Part shown: in pieces, positions 1 to 9,032 of the stretch | How positions within the stretch are numbered: position 1 is the first letter of the stretch | Layout of the letters: every line of letters starts with the position of its first letter | Position numbers and translations under genes: made by a program | NCBI GenBank assembly: GCA_016188495.1 | Contig: JACPHU010000027.1 | Location: 1-36,469 of the forward strand | From: Candidatus Uhrbacteria bacterium | Lineage (GTDB): Bacteria; Patescibacteriota; Patescibacteriia; UBA9934; GWF2-40-263 | Direction: 5' to 3' | DNA: 36,469 bases | Notes under the pieces: generated by a model | What the model saw: the letters and a program-made list of their open reading frames with translations, nothing else | The model's database searches: none | What the model was told of the DNA's origin: nothing

Positions 1-2
1 TT

Positions 3-92
3 GCGAACAAACAGGTTACCAAACCAGCGATCGACCATCCTTGGAGAAAACAAATCGCCAAAGACTGTACCCTCTCACAACTCACTCACTAG
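3..92 (+). CDS. C-terminal end of an insertion-sequence transposase (truncated by window edge)
   Basis: Frame 3 reads ANKQVTKPAIDHPWRKQIAKDCTLSQLTH*; the KPA.DHPWR tail resembles C-termini of some IS transposases. It is followed by IS-end-like repeats AGGACATTTCTA. Confidence 0.45.
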   Translation, partial: ANKQVTKPAIDHPWRKQIAKDCTLSQLTH

Positions 93-127
93 GACATTTC
101 TAAATCCCTGGAAGTAGGACATTTCTA
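91..127. repeat. Tandem direct repeat AGGACATTTCTA (91-102 and 116-127), probable IS end
   Basis: Exact 12-mer twice, 25 bp apart, directly after the transposase-like tail. Confidence 0.5.
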
Positions 128-156
128 TTTCCCGTTGACAAATAACTCCGAATTGA

Positions 157-185
157 TTGACAAAATCGTCTTTTTTTTGTACATT
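157..185 (+). promoter_or_regulatory. Sigma70-like promoter for the M23 peptidase gene
   Basis: TTGACA (157-162), 17-bp spacer, TACATT (180-185), 27 bp before the ORF. Confidence 0.5.
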
Positions 186-211
186 ATTGATCAAAATTAA
201 CCCAGATTCTT

Positions 212-1522
212 TTGAATCTTACGTTTAAACAATTCATCGTTCGTTCGCTCTTGGGCTTTTTGCGCGGGCTTATTTTTATAAAACGCCACAGCGGACCTCT
301 TTTGAAAAAACTGGCCACACCTATAAAAAAAACGGGTTTGTTTTTTGCCCGTTGGGTAGGGATTCCCTCTTATCGTTTACTTTTTTTTGTTCGCCGTTAT
401 ATCAATAAGGTGTTACTTCCGGCAAAGCATCGTATTGTTTTTGTTATTTCTAATCGTTACACCGTCCATGTCATGATGAGTTTTATTGTGTTGGGCGTGG
501 CTTGGGTGAATTTGTCTGCCCGCGACGTACGGGCAGAAACATTTGGACAGCAGAGTTTGTTGTACCATTTGGTTGTGCAGGATGACTCTGCGGTATTGGA
601 AGTGGTAGAGGCAGGCACAGTGACGGTCAATACATCTTCAACCTCTTCTTATCTTGCGGATGCTGTTTTAGATGCTCAGCGACAAGTCGATCTTGATTAC
701 TTAGAGGAAACTTTCACTTCCCTTACGGGAGAAGAGGCACCTGCGAGCGAACCGTTGGTTTCTACACGGACACAAGTGGAAACGTATACTGTTGCCGATG
801 GGGATACCCTTGGAAAGATTGCTCAGTCTTACGGTTTAAGTTTAAGTACGCTGCTTTGGAGCAACGGATTAACCTATGCCAGCACGATTCGTCCCGGACA
901 GGAACTCAAGATTTTGCCAGTGGATGGGTTACTTTATAGTGTAAAAAGTGGAGATACCCTTTCACGTATTGCCAAAAATTATTCGGTGGATGTTGAGACT
1001 ATTTTGAAGCAAAACGGCCTGACAAGCGCAAACACCCTTTCTATAGGTGATGAGTTGCTGCTTCCAGGAGGCGAACCGCCTGCGCCTGTGACAACCGCTC
1101 GTGCAAGCGCTTCTATCACCAATCTTTTTGTCGCTCCACAGGTTAGTGCTCCAAGCGAGGTTGTTGGCGGGTGGGTATGGCCAACGGATTGGCACAGTAT
1201 CACTCAATATTACGGATGGAGGCATACAGGGATAGACGTTGACGGAGATTATTCAACCTATAGTTATGCTGCACGGGATGGTGCCGTGATTTACAGCGGT
1301 TGGCGAAACGGATACGGGTTTACTGTAGAAGTAGATCATGGAGACGGATACGTTACCCGCTACGCTCACCACTCGAAGTTGTTTGTGTCTGTTGGGGATG
1401 TCGTTACAGCCGGACAGGCTCTTGCTCAGACAGGTTCCACAGGAAGATCTACCGGAACACACTTGCACTTTGAAGTGATTCGTAACGGAAAATTCCAAAA
1501 TCCACTTGATTATATAAGATAA
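212..1522 (+). CDS. LysM-domain M23 family metallopeptidase (murein hydrolase, NlpD/EnvC-like)
   Basis: Two LysM repeats (YTVADGDTLGKIAQSYGLS; YSVKSGDTLSRIAKNYSVD) and an M23 core (HTGIDVDGDY...GNGY..VEVDHGDGYVTRYAHHS...GTHLHFEV). Confidence 0.92.
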   Translation: MNLTFKQFIVRSLLGFLRGLIFIKRHSGPLLKKLATPIKKTGLFFARWVGIPSYRLLFFVRRYINKVLLPAKHRIVFVISNRYTVHVMMSFIVLGVAWVNLSARDVRAETFGQQSLLYHLVVQDDSAVLEVVEAGTVTVNTSSTSSYLADAVLDAQRQVDLDYLEETFTSLTGEEAPASEPLVSTRTQVETYTVADGDTLGKIAQSYGLSLSTLLWSNGLTYASTIRPGQELKILPVDGLLYSVKSGDTLSRIAKNYSVDVETILKQNGLTSANTLSIGDELLLPGGEPPAPVTTARASASITNLFVAPQVSAPSEVVGGWVWPTDWHSITQYYGWRHTGIDVDGDYSTYSYAARDGAVIYSGWRNGYGFTVEVDHGDGYVTRYAHHSKLFVSVGDVVTAGQALAQTGSTGRSTGTHLHFEVIRNGKFQNPLDYIR

Positions 1523-1567
1523 AAAAACAGGCTTTGATTTTTTAAGAAAATCTTAGGCCTGTTTTTG
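1523..1567 (+). terminator. Rho-independent terminator
   Basis: AAAAACAGGC...GCCTGTTTTTG inverted repeat ending in a T-run, directly after the M23 stop. Confidence 0.6.
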
Positions 1568-1582
1568 TTATACTGTTTTTAT

Positions 1583-1966
1583 ATGAATCGTGTTTGTGTT
1601 TCTTGTAAAAAACAGATGGATGATTGGAATGAACACTGTGGAAGGTGCGGCTTTCATGTGGAATTGGTTCCTGACGATACAATAAAAGCGAGGTATTTGC
1701 GCGGACCATCCCTTGGGGCCGTGCTGTTTACTCAAGGATGGGCTTTTGGAGCGAGACTTTATCTATGGTTTCTCCTCTCTCTTGTTCCTGTCTTTGGTAT
1801 TATCGTGTTATTCATTTGTTTATTTTTTGGACGTCGTTTGAGTTGGAAACAAGGAGGGTGGGCCAGTTGGGAAGATTTCGTCCGTCGGATGAAGATGATG
1901 GATATTTTGGGTGGATTTTGGATTGTGTTTTGGATGAGTATTTATCTGTACGCGCGTTTTATTTAA
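1583..1966 (+). CDS. Small membrane protein with N-terminal zinc-ribbon-like CxxC...CxxC
   Basis: MNRVCVSCKKQMDDWNEHCGRCGFH followed by two hydrophobic segments; ATG at 1583 inside ORF 1565..1966. Confidence 0.6.
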   Translation: MNRVCVSCKKQMDDWNEHCGRCGFHVELVPDDTIKARYLRGPSLGAVLFTQGWAFGARLYLWFLLSLVPVFGIIVLFICLFFGRRLSWKQGGWASWEDFVRRMKMMDILGGFWIVFWMSIYLYARFI

Positions 1967-1980
1967 TGACTATAACGTTT

Positions 1981-3495
1981 TTAGGATGTTCTTTTTGTTT
2001 GTTCTCGATATTGGAGAGCTTCCGCCAGGTGTTCAACGGTTATCTCCTGGCTTTGAGCAAGATCTGCAATGGTTCGAGCTACTTTTCGGACCCGAGAGAA
2101 ACCGCGCGCAGAGAGATGATTTGATTGGAGAGCTTTTTGTAAAAGAGCTTTCGTTTCATTTGTCAGAGGGCATAGTTCATCCAATTGAGAAGAATAAAGT
2201 TCATTATTGGTAAACAATCCAAACGGTTTGAGACGATGGGCTTGTTGCGTTCGTGCGCTCTCTATTCGATGGCGAATCTGTTGTGAAGATTCGGGTTTTT
2301 GATCTGAAAGAAGTTTGTCATATTCAACAGAAGGCACTTCGACAATAAGATCAAACCGGTCTAGAAGTGGTCCAGAGATTTTTTTCTGATAATGAGCTAT
2401 TTGATAATCCGTACACGTACAAGGACGATGGGGATTAGTAAGATGACCACAGGGGCATGGGTTCATGGCCGCGACCAAAAGGAAACGAGCTGGAAATTGA
2501 ATAGAACCTAACGCTCTTGAAATAATAACGGTTCCATCCTCCAGGGGTTGTCTGAGTTGTTCTAAGACATGACGAGAAAATTCAGGAAATTCATCCAAAA
2601 AAAGAACTCCCCTATGGGCCAAAGAGACTTCTCCTGGTTTGGGCCAGGTACCACCTCCAACGAGCGAGGCTGCAGAAGAGCTATGGTGCGGGGATCGAAA
2701 CGGACGCTGTTCTATAAGACCGGCGTGAGAGGCAAGAATACCTGTCACCGAGGCAATCGCCGTGACCTCTATGGATTCCTCATGCGTGAGCGGAGGAAGA
2801 ATAGATGGGAGCGAGCGGGCAAGAAGGGTTTTTCCTGTTCCGGGAGGCCCTTTGAGAAGAATGTTATGTCCCCCCGCGGCAGCAATTTCTAAGGCTCTCT
2901 TGGCTCCCTCCTGACCTTTGATATCGCAGAAATCATTCAAGGAAGATATGTGTGAGGACGCGGTTTTTTCCGTTTCTTTTATCAAGTGAGTTCCCTTGAG
3001 GTGATCCACAAGGATTTTGAGGGAAGAAACGCCAAAGACATGTAATTCTTCGATCGCAACGGCTTCTTGTGTGTTGAATTCAGGAACAAAAATAAATGGT
3101 TTATGTATTTTTTTTGCCATGATCGCGCTCGTGAGCGTTCCTTGAATAGCACGCACAGATCCGTCCAAAGCGAGTTCTCCTAAAAAAACACAATCTTGAA
3201 TGGAAGAACGGCTAATTTCTCCCGTGGCAACAAGGATCGAAAGGGCGATCGGCAGATCATAGAGCGGTCCTTGTTTGCGTACATCCGCAGGAGCCAAATT
3301 CACCGTTACCTTCCCTCGTGGAAACGTGTAGCCGCTATTTTTGATTGCCGCTCGGATACGATCGCGAGCTTCTTTGACAGAGGCGTCCGGTAAACCAACC
3401 AGACAGAATGTCGTTAGGCCAGAAGAGATATCCGCCTCAACCGTCACAGGAATAGAAGTAATACCAATGGTCGCACTTGTAGTGATGTGAAACAT
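1981..3495 (-). CDS. YifB/ComM family Mg-chelatase-like AAA ATPase
   Basis: 504 aa with Walker A GPPGTGKTLLARSLPSILPPL, FRSPHHSSS, GEVSLAHRGVLFLDEFPEF, and AAMNPCPCG. Confidence 0.95.
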   Translation of the reverse strand: MFHITTSATIGITSIPVTVEADISSGLTTFCLVGLPDASVKEARDRIRAAIKNSGYTFPRGKVTVNLAPADVRKQGPLYDLPIALSILVATGEISRSSIQDCVFLGELALDGSVRAIQGTLTSAIMAKKIHKPFIFVPEFNTQEAVAIEELHVFGVSSLKILVDHLKGTHLIKETEKTASSHISSLNDFCDIKGQEGAKRALEIAAAGGHNILLKGPPGTGKTLLARSLPSILPPLTHEESIEVTAIASVTGILASHAGLIEQRPFRSPHHSSSAASLVGGGTWPKPGEVSLAHRGVLFLDEFPEFSRHVLEQLRQPLEDGTVIISRALGSIQFPARFLLVAAMNPCPCGHLTNPHRPCTCTDYQIAHYQKKISGPLLDRFDLIVEVPSVEYDKLLSDQKPESSQQIRHRIESARTQQAHRLKPFGLFTNNELYSSQLDELCPLTNETKALLQKALQSNHLSARGFSRVRKVARTIADLAQSQEITVEHLAEALQYREQTKRTS

Positions 3496-3533
3496 AAAAC
3501 CCCCAACTTATTTTTTAAGTAGGGGGTTTTCTC
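3496..3533. promoter_or_regulatory. Inverted repeat upstream of yifB (AAAACCCCC...GGGGGTTTT), terminator- or attenuator-like
   Basis: aaaacccccaacttattttttaagtagggggtttt. Confidence 0.4.
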
Positions 3534-3578
3534 TTTTTAGAGTAATGCCTTTTTTATTTTTTTGTCAACGTATTATCC

Positions 3579-3775
3579 GAGACTGTTGAAATACTTCTCA
3601 TATTGCCTGAGCCTGTCTGCGGTGAGCTGCCTGCCATGAGCTTGTCGAATGGTCGAATCCGTCGAAGGCCGCAGATGATTTAGCCAAATTTTGCCCCTTC
3701 GATCGTTCGACTAGCTCACGACGAACAGTTCAGGGAATAAAATTTGGCATGATATTCGAGTTTTTCAACGGTCTC
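3579..3775 (+). repeat. Divergent copy of the nested palindromic element (E7), flanked by TATCC direct repeats
   Basis: Left arm GAGACTGTTGAAATACTTCTCATATTGCC; reverse complement of the right arm GAGACCGTTGAAAAACTCGAATATCATGCC; TATCC at 3574-3578 and 3776-3780. Confidence 0.65.
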
Positions 3776-4271
3776 TATCCTTATCGTTTTTCGCTCGCCT
3801 TGAGAGCCAGAGAAGAAAAAAGACCCCAGTGACAATGACGATATCGGATAGATTGATCGCAGATCTTTCAAAAAGGATGATGTAGTCCACGGTGAAACCG
3901 TAAACAATTCGATCGTAGAGGTTGCCTAATGCTCCAATTAAAATTATGAGCGTTGCAACCGTAATATCAGGATGTCGTTTCCAGTTTTTGTATGCGGCAT
4001 GGAATAAGCCTAATCCAATCAGAAAAGAAAAAAAGATAACGAATTCCAGTTTAAAGGGAATATCAAAAGCAATGCCCCAATTTTTGTGGATAGCAAATTG
4101 GAGGATACTGTGATTAACAACGTTTCCTTCTTCTGGAAATGTGTTTAATCCGTAGTATTTAAGGAATTCATCCAAAAGAACAATAGCTGTTACCGGAATC
4201 AAGGACCAATAGATGTGATTTGAAAATGATCTCACACTTCCTGTGTCAGAGTTTTTTTGCACTGAATACAC
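3765..4271 (-). CDS. lspA: Lipoprotein signal peptidase (signal peptidase II)
   Basis: GNLYDRIVYGFTVDYI catalytic motif and four hydrophobic segments. The 3' end lies inside repeat E7. Confidence 0.88.
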   Translation of the reverse strand: MYSVQKNSDTGSVRSFSNHIYWSLIPVTAIVLLDEFLKYYGLNTFPEEGNVVNHSILQFAIHKNWGIAFDIPFKLEFVIFFSFLIGLGLFHAAYKNWKRHPDITVATLIILIGALGNLYDRIVYGFTVDYIILFERSAINLSDIVIVTGVFFLLWLSRRAKNDKDRDR

Positions 4272-4606
4272 GAACTTGAGGTGGGGCGAGCCATGAGGCG
4301 GCGTTCATCAATTTTTTGTCCGCAATATTTGCAAGTTCCGTATGTTCCCTTTCTGATTAGTTCAAGGGCAGATTCAATGTCTCTGAGACCTTTTTCAAGT
4401 TCATCTTCTAATGAAAGATTATCTGAAAATTGAGCGACTTCAGAGGCGTTTTCGTCCTCTTTATCTCCCATATTTGGGAAATTCGTTTCGAATTCCGTAA
4501 TAGTTGCTTTTGAATTTCTATGTGCAAATTGAGAGAGTTCTTTTTCAATGTGTTTTTTTTCTTCCTCTAATTCCTGTTGCATTTTCTGGATAAAATCGAT
4601 TCCCAT
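4232..4606 (-). CDS. DksA/TraR family C4-type zinc finger protein
   Basis: RKGTYGTCKYCGQKIDERRLMARPTSSSCIQCKK motif. Confidence 0.88.
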   Translation of the reverse strand: MGIDFIQKMQQELEEEKKHIEKELSQFAHRNSKATITEFETNFPNMGDKEDENASEVAQFSDNLSLEDELEKGLRDIESALELIRKGTYGTCKYCGQKIDERRLMARPTSSSCIQCKKTLTQEV

Positions 4607-4710
4607 ATGAATGTCTTTTAAAAACGAGCAACTCCTAGACTACACCAAAAATGACAAGAAAACAAGCTTAAAAAGAAAAAGAGGGCACTGCCCGCTATAA
4701 TAAAATTTTC

Positions 4711-5060
4711 GGGTGACCCTCATAGGGACTGGAGTGTTGACCTGTTTAGGCATTGGGTTTTGAAATCAACGAAAGTTAATTTTAAAACTCAACGCCCTTA
4801 AGGCACAAACAAGGTCCAGTCAAGAGTGATTTGCTCTGCCGTTTTTACCATTCATTGGTTTTGCTCACAAACGCGCCATAAGGCACGTTATAGGTGTGTG
4901 CTAACCTAGAATTCGCTTTTGTTTTTGTTTTTACTTTCAGAACAGTAAAGACGGTAAGACGTTCCCCGAAAATTCGCACGGGCGTGGGGTGCCCGTAACA
5001 CAAGGTTAATGCGGGTTTCGGAAAACCTCCCAAGAGTTGGTGTAAAAGAACAACTTACCC
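4711..5060 (+). ncRNA. Candidate structured non-coding RNA, family not recognised
   Basis: TATAAT at 4696-4701. A long hairpin GGGTTTTGAAATCAAC-GAAA-GTTAATTTTAAAACTC with G-U pairs and a GNRA loop only on the + strand; long-range GACTGG/CCAGTC; end pairing GGGTGA (4711) / TTACCC (5055-5060); hairpin ACGGGC...GCCCGT. No convincing CDS. Confidence 0.45.
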
Positions 5061-5174
5061 AAGTAGTGTATCAAAAAAATGACCTCTGGTCAATCTATAT
5101 AATATTCTCTAAAATTAGCCTATTTTTAGGATATTATAATAAATTTTGTGTTCATGTATACAACTGCGTAATGA

Positions 5175-5219
5175 TAGTTTATCCACAGTTTTACTTAATT
5201 ATGAATAGTTTATCCACAG
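5175..5219 (+). promoter_or_regulatory. Pair of perfect DnaA boxes (TTATCCACA at 5179-5187 and 5210-5218)
   Basis: 14-mer TAGTTTATCCACAG repeated with 31-bp periodicity in AT-rich DNA. Confidence 0.55.
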
Positions 5220-6503
5220 CTAATCAGTACAGAGACGAATTTCCATTGAATACTTTTTAGTTTCAAATGAAATTAAGCCAAATTTAGAGAATATTTTTTC
5301 GTATCCTGAAATAAGACGGTTAAAGGATTCTAATTGAATTTGTGAAAGGAGGACTTCTGGATTTAGGTAATCATGTGCCTTACAAGAATCTTTTTTGCCA
5401 TCAGATAATGGTGTTAGATACTCTTCTATGAAGGTTTGATTGTTCGAGAGGAGAAGTTCGTCATTTTTGAACAGTGCAAGGATAAACTCGTTAGCCCCTC
5501 CCGCGACGCGATACAAGGTTTCCTCGCCTAGTGAGATTTGTTCTACGGGAACCAAATCGGGAGAGACAACAATTTTGTCATATGACGTTCCGTCAGGGAG
5601 TGGAATATTTATAAAGGAAGGTTTTGACAAAGCACCGATGATTTGAAGATTCCTAGTAATATCTTCGTTGGTAAATGAGTGATTTTTGAAAATAAGGAGT
5701 GTGTCTGTAGATGTTTCAGTTTGTCTAAACAGAACACTCATTTCCTGGTTGTTAAGTAATAATGGTTTTTCCCCGCTGTTCTCCTTTAAGAATGAAGCAA
5801 ATAAACGACGTATTGATTCAAAAGAAGAGAGTTCTCCCTCATCCATCACAAGATGGTTGAGGTAAAGGTCGGCATTTTCAACAGTTTTTTGTTTAATATC
5901 GGTTTGTTTGTCGGTTTTAAACTGTATGACTAGGGAAGAATCATTATAATAAATCACCCCTTCTTGATGCTCTTTAGGAAGCACGACTTTTCCGAGCCAT
6001 AGGTTTTTGAACGATGGAAGGAAAGATCTTCTGGTAGAGGTTGGAATCCCGGTAATGGGTAATAATTTTTCAGACAAAAGAATAAAATCTCCCTTTTCTT
6101 GAATAGAGACGTGGTATTTTTCCAGGATGGTTTCAGGTAATTCATTTTTAGTTGCCCTCAATGCCACTGCCTGATCTCCTTGTTGGGTGATGAAAATGGC
6201 CAAATCACCATGGGTGAATGGAAGGAGATCTTCAATGTCTAAGCTTCTTTTTGAAATGAGTGGAACAGAATGAAAAAAATGTTGCCAATGAAGCAGTGTT
6301 TTTTTGGTTAGTTGAAGTTCGATAGCAAAGACCGTTTCCTCAGGCGCCAGGGACAAGAGTGTATCTGCACTAAACCAGATAACGCCTATACGAGAGAGAA
6401 TAAATAAAAAAAATACCAAAACGGCTCCTAATACCCAAACAACCCACCTTTGCCGGCGGGTTGTTTGGGTATATCGAGAAAATGGGATGCGGAGTCTCTC
6501 CAT
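5220..6503 (-). CDS. Hypothetical protein with N-terminal transmembrane anchor
   Basis: 427-aa ORF; hydrophobic WVVWVLGAVLVFFLFILSRIGVIWF near the N-terminus. Confidence 0.7.
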   Translation of the reverse strand: MERLRIPFSRYTQTTRRQRWVVWVLGAVLVFFLFILSRIGVIWFSADTLLSLAPEETVFAIELQLTKKTLLHWQHFFHSVPLISKRSLDIEDLLPFTHGDLAIFITQQGDQAVALRATKNELPETILEKYHVSIQEKGDFILLSEKLLPITGIPTSTRRSFLPSFKNLWLGKVVLPKEHQEGVIYYNDSSLVIQFKTDKQTDIKQKTVENADLYLNHLVMDEGELSSFESIRRLFASFLKENSGEKPLLLNNQEMSVLFRQTETSTDTLLIFKNHSFTNEDITRNLQIIGALSKPSFINIPLPDGTSYDKIVVSPDLVPVEQISLGEETLYRVAGGANEFILALFKNDELLLSNNQTFIEEYLTPLSDGKKDSCKAHDYLNPEVLLSQIQLESFNRLISGYEKIFSKFGLISFETKKYSMEIRLCTD

Positions 6504-6506
6504 GTA

Positions 6507-8780
6507 CTACGATGTTGGTTGGGAACGGTTGGGTTCCTGAGGTCTTCGGATCGCTGGTCTGCTAGGAGGTCTGCTATTTCTTGGACCTGTTGGACGTGGT
6601 GTGTGTGGTCGATCGCCCTCTGGTTGAGCAGGTGGACGTTCAGGATAGACGTTACCTGGAGCATCTTTCATAGAAAGGCTGGTGCGTCCTTCTGATAATT
6701 CCACAATTTTTACCATGACCTCATCTCCTACTTTTACGATATCTGATACAGCATTGACGCGCCATGGAGCGAGCTGACTGACATGGACCATTCCATCTCG
6801 TTTTGGGAGATATTCTACAATAGCTCCGAAATCCATGATGCGCGTCACTTTTCCTTTGTAGATTTCACCCACTTTTGGTTCGCGTGTAAGGTTTTGAACC
6901 ATTTCTAAGGCGGTTTGTGCTCCTTGAGCATCAACGGATGTGATCATGACCAAGCCATCGTCATCAATATCGATGGCCTGAACACCGGTTGAAGCAATAA
7001 TACCGTTGATGGTTTTTCCTCCAGGACCAATAACGTTTCCAATGAGTTCCGGATTAATTCGCAGAGAAATAATACGCGGGGCGTAAGGTGAAAGTTCTGC
7101 TCGAGGTTCTGCAATAGCCTTGCTCATTTGATCTAGGATAGACAGACGGGCTGTACGGGCTTGGGAGATGGCTTGGGTAACCATATCTCTCGTAAGTCCT
7201 TTTGTTTTTGTATCCATTTGAATAGCCGTAATTCCTGTTCGAGAACCCGCGATTTTAAAGTCCATTCCTCCCTTTCCATCTTCAAGATCTTGGAGATCGG
7301 TAATGACTTTCCATCGACCTTGTGCATCTGTGGCAATACCCATAGCAATTCCTGCCACAGGAGCCTTGATAGGCACTCCCGCATCCATCAGAGCCAGTGT
7401 CGATCCGCAGGTCGATCCCATAGAACTGGATCCGTTTGATCCAAGAACTTCTGAAACGGCACGGATCGTATAAGGAAAGGTTTCTTTATCCGGCATCATG
7501 GGCATCAGTGCCTTTTCTGCAAGTCCACCGTGCCCAATGTCTCGGCGGGAAGGTCCTCGCATTGGTTTGACTTCACCTACCGAAAAAGGAGGGAAATTAT
7601 AGTGATGGAAATAACGGCGTGTTCCCACGGTTTCCATTCCATCCAGCGTTTGTTCATCTCCAGGAGCTCCGAGGGTCACAACGGTGAGCACCTGTGTTTC
7701 TCCGCGCATGAACAGTCCGTTTCCGTGAACTCTTGGGAGGACCGCTACTTCTGAAACAATCGTTCTCACTTCTTCTATCTTTCGTCCATCTACTCGCTTT
7801 TCTTCTTCGATAATAGCGCGTGAAACTTCTGCCTCGAGAATTGTCTCAACTTTTTCGACTCCATAGCGCAGATCATCTTTTTCCACTCCTTTTTCTGTGA
7901 GAAATGTTTTTGTTCTCGCTTTCACTTCCTTTTTCTGAAGACCTCTTTCTGTTTTGGTTGCGCGTGGGGCGGAATAGAAAAGATCTCTTACTTGTTCAAG
8001 AATGTAAGGAGCAGCCAGGGCTTCTACCTCTTCTCTTCGTTTTTGTGTCAGTTGTTCTTCTGGTGTTTTAGGACTAAGTAAATCACGTTTTTCTTTTCCA
8101 ACAGCCGTACGTACTTCTTCAATCAGTTTAATAGGAGCATCTATCTGTTCCTGACCAAACCAAAAGGCATTTAAAACGGTTTCCTCAGGTGCTTCATTGG
8201 CGCCGGCTTCAACCATGAGAATTTTTTCACTTGTTCCTGCAAAACTGAGATCCAAGAGAGAGTTTTCTCGCTGTGAGTAGGTGGGATTTAACACAAACGC
8301 TTCTTGTTCATGTCCGACTCGTACACATCCAAGAGGTCCGTCCCAAGGAATATCGCTCATGTGCAATGCACAACTTGCGGCAATAAGTCCGATAATATCA
8401 GGATCATTTTCTCCATCAAAAGAAAGTGCGGTGACAATAACCTGAACTTCGTTACGAATACGATCATCAAATAAAGGACGTAGGGCACGGTCGATGAAAC
8501 GTGAAATAAGAACAGCTTCATCGGTTGGACGACCTTCTTTTTTCATGAAACGACTTCCTTTGATACGGCCAGCTGCGTAGAGTTTTTCTTCGTAATCAAC
8601 CATCAGTGGAAAAAAGTCCATGCCCGTACGACTTTCTGAACTCATGGTGGCGGTTGCCAGAACGATCGTTTCGCCATACTGCACCAGACATGATCCGTTG
8701 GCTTGCTGAGCGTATTTACCTACATCGATGGTAAGGGTGCGTCCTCCCCACTGTGTGCTGAATTGTTTGTGTTCTATCAT
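6507..8780 (-). CDS. pnp: Polyribonucleotide nucleotidyltransferase (PNPase)
   Basis: 757 aa: duplicated RNase PH domains, KH domain (INPELIGNVIGPGGKTINGI), S1 domain (VGEIYKGKVTRIMDFGAIVEYLPKRDGMVHVSQL). Confidence 0.97.
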   Translation of the reverse strand: MIEHKQFSTQWGGRTLTIDVGKYAQQANGSCLVQYGETIVLATATMSSESRTGMDFFPLMVDYEEKLYAAGRIKGSRFMKKEGRPTDEAVLISRFIDRALRPLFDDRIRNEVQVIVTALSFDGENDPDIIGLIAASCALHMSDIPWDGPLGCVRVGHEQEAFVLNPTYSQRENSLLDLSFAGTSEKILMVEAGANEAPEETVLNAFWFGQEQIDAPIKLIEEVRTAVGKEKRDLLSPKTPEEQLTQKRREEVEALAAPYILEQVRDLFYSAPRATKTERGLQKKEVKARTKTFLTEKGVEKDDLRYGVEKVETILEAEVSRAIIEEEKRVDGRKIEEVRTIVSEVAVLPRVHGNGLFMRGETQVLTVVTLGAPGDEQTLDGMETVGTRRYFHHYNFPPFSVGEVKPMRGPSRRDIGHGGLAEKALMPMMPDKETFPYTIRAVSEVLGSNGSSSMGSTCGSTLALMDAGVPIKAPVAGIAMGIATDAQGRWKVITDLQDLEDGKGGMDFKIAGSRTGITAIQMDTKTKGLTRDMVTQAISQARTARLSILDQMSKAIAEPRAELSPYAPRIISLRINPELIGNVIGPGGKTINGIIASTGVQAIDIDDDGLVMITSVDAQGAQTALEMVQNLTREPKVGEIYKGKVTRIMDFGAIVEYLPKRDGMVHVSQLAPWRVNAVSDIVKVGDEVMVKIVELSEGRTSLSMKDAPGNVYPERPPAQPEGDRPHTPRPTGPRNSRPPSRPAIRRPQEPNRSQPTS

Positions 8781-8794
8781 AAGAAATAGATATT

Positions 8795-8847
8795 CCTGTA
8801 GAAGCGGGAGATATCGAGTTACCTCGAAATCTAAGGGTTTCTACAGG
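8795..8847 (-). promoter_or_regulatory. Strong hairpin in the pnp 5' leader
   Basis: Minus strand CCTGTAGAA...TTTCGAG-GTAA-CTCGA...TTCTACAGG, about 15 nt upstream of the pnp ATG. Confidence 0.55.
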
Positions 8848-8864
8848 ATTTTAATTATTTTTTT

Positions 8865-9029
8865 AGGACTTTCTCACTTGGATGCAGAGCGCGAAGAAAT
8901 CGAGGCTTTTTGTGAGCTGTATTCATATACAGTGACCCTTCAATAAATTCAGGGTCAATCTGAACTTGTTGAAGATTGAACAAAAAACGTAGATTTCGAC
9001 AAAGCTATGCGCCAAGTGAGAAAGTCCTA
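8865..9029. repeat. Palindromic element between the NYN gene and pnp (E8, possibly a separate family)
   Basis: AGGACTTTCTCACTTGG...CCAAGTGAGAAAGTCCT outer arms; internal TGACCCTTCAATAAATTCAGGGTCAATCTGAAC... module also found inside E5. Confidence 0.6.
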
Positions 9030-9032
9030 AAT

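Noticed and set aside
4845-5033. 62-aa minus-strand ORF
   Set aside because: Lies wholly within the structured noncoding block; low-complexity KTKTK and no ribosome-binding evidence.
4711-5060. tmRNA (ssrA) or RNase P RNA
   Set aside because: Size, promoter and end-pairing are suggestive, but no RNase P GAGGAAAGTCC/ACAGAA motifs, tmRNA TTCGAC/T-loop or typical tag peptide were found. Kept as an unassigned ncRNA.
7133-7754. ORFs antisense to or overlapping pnp
   Set aside because: pnp is unambiguous across the region; these are out-of-frame shadows.
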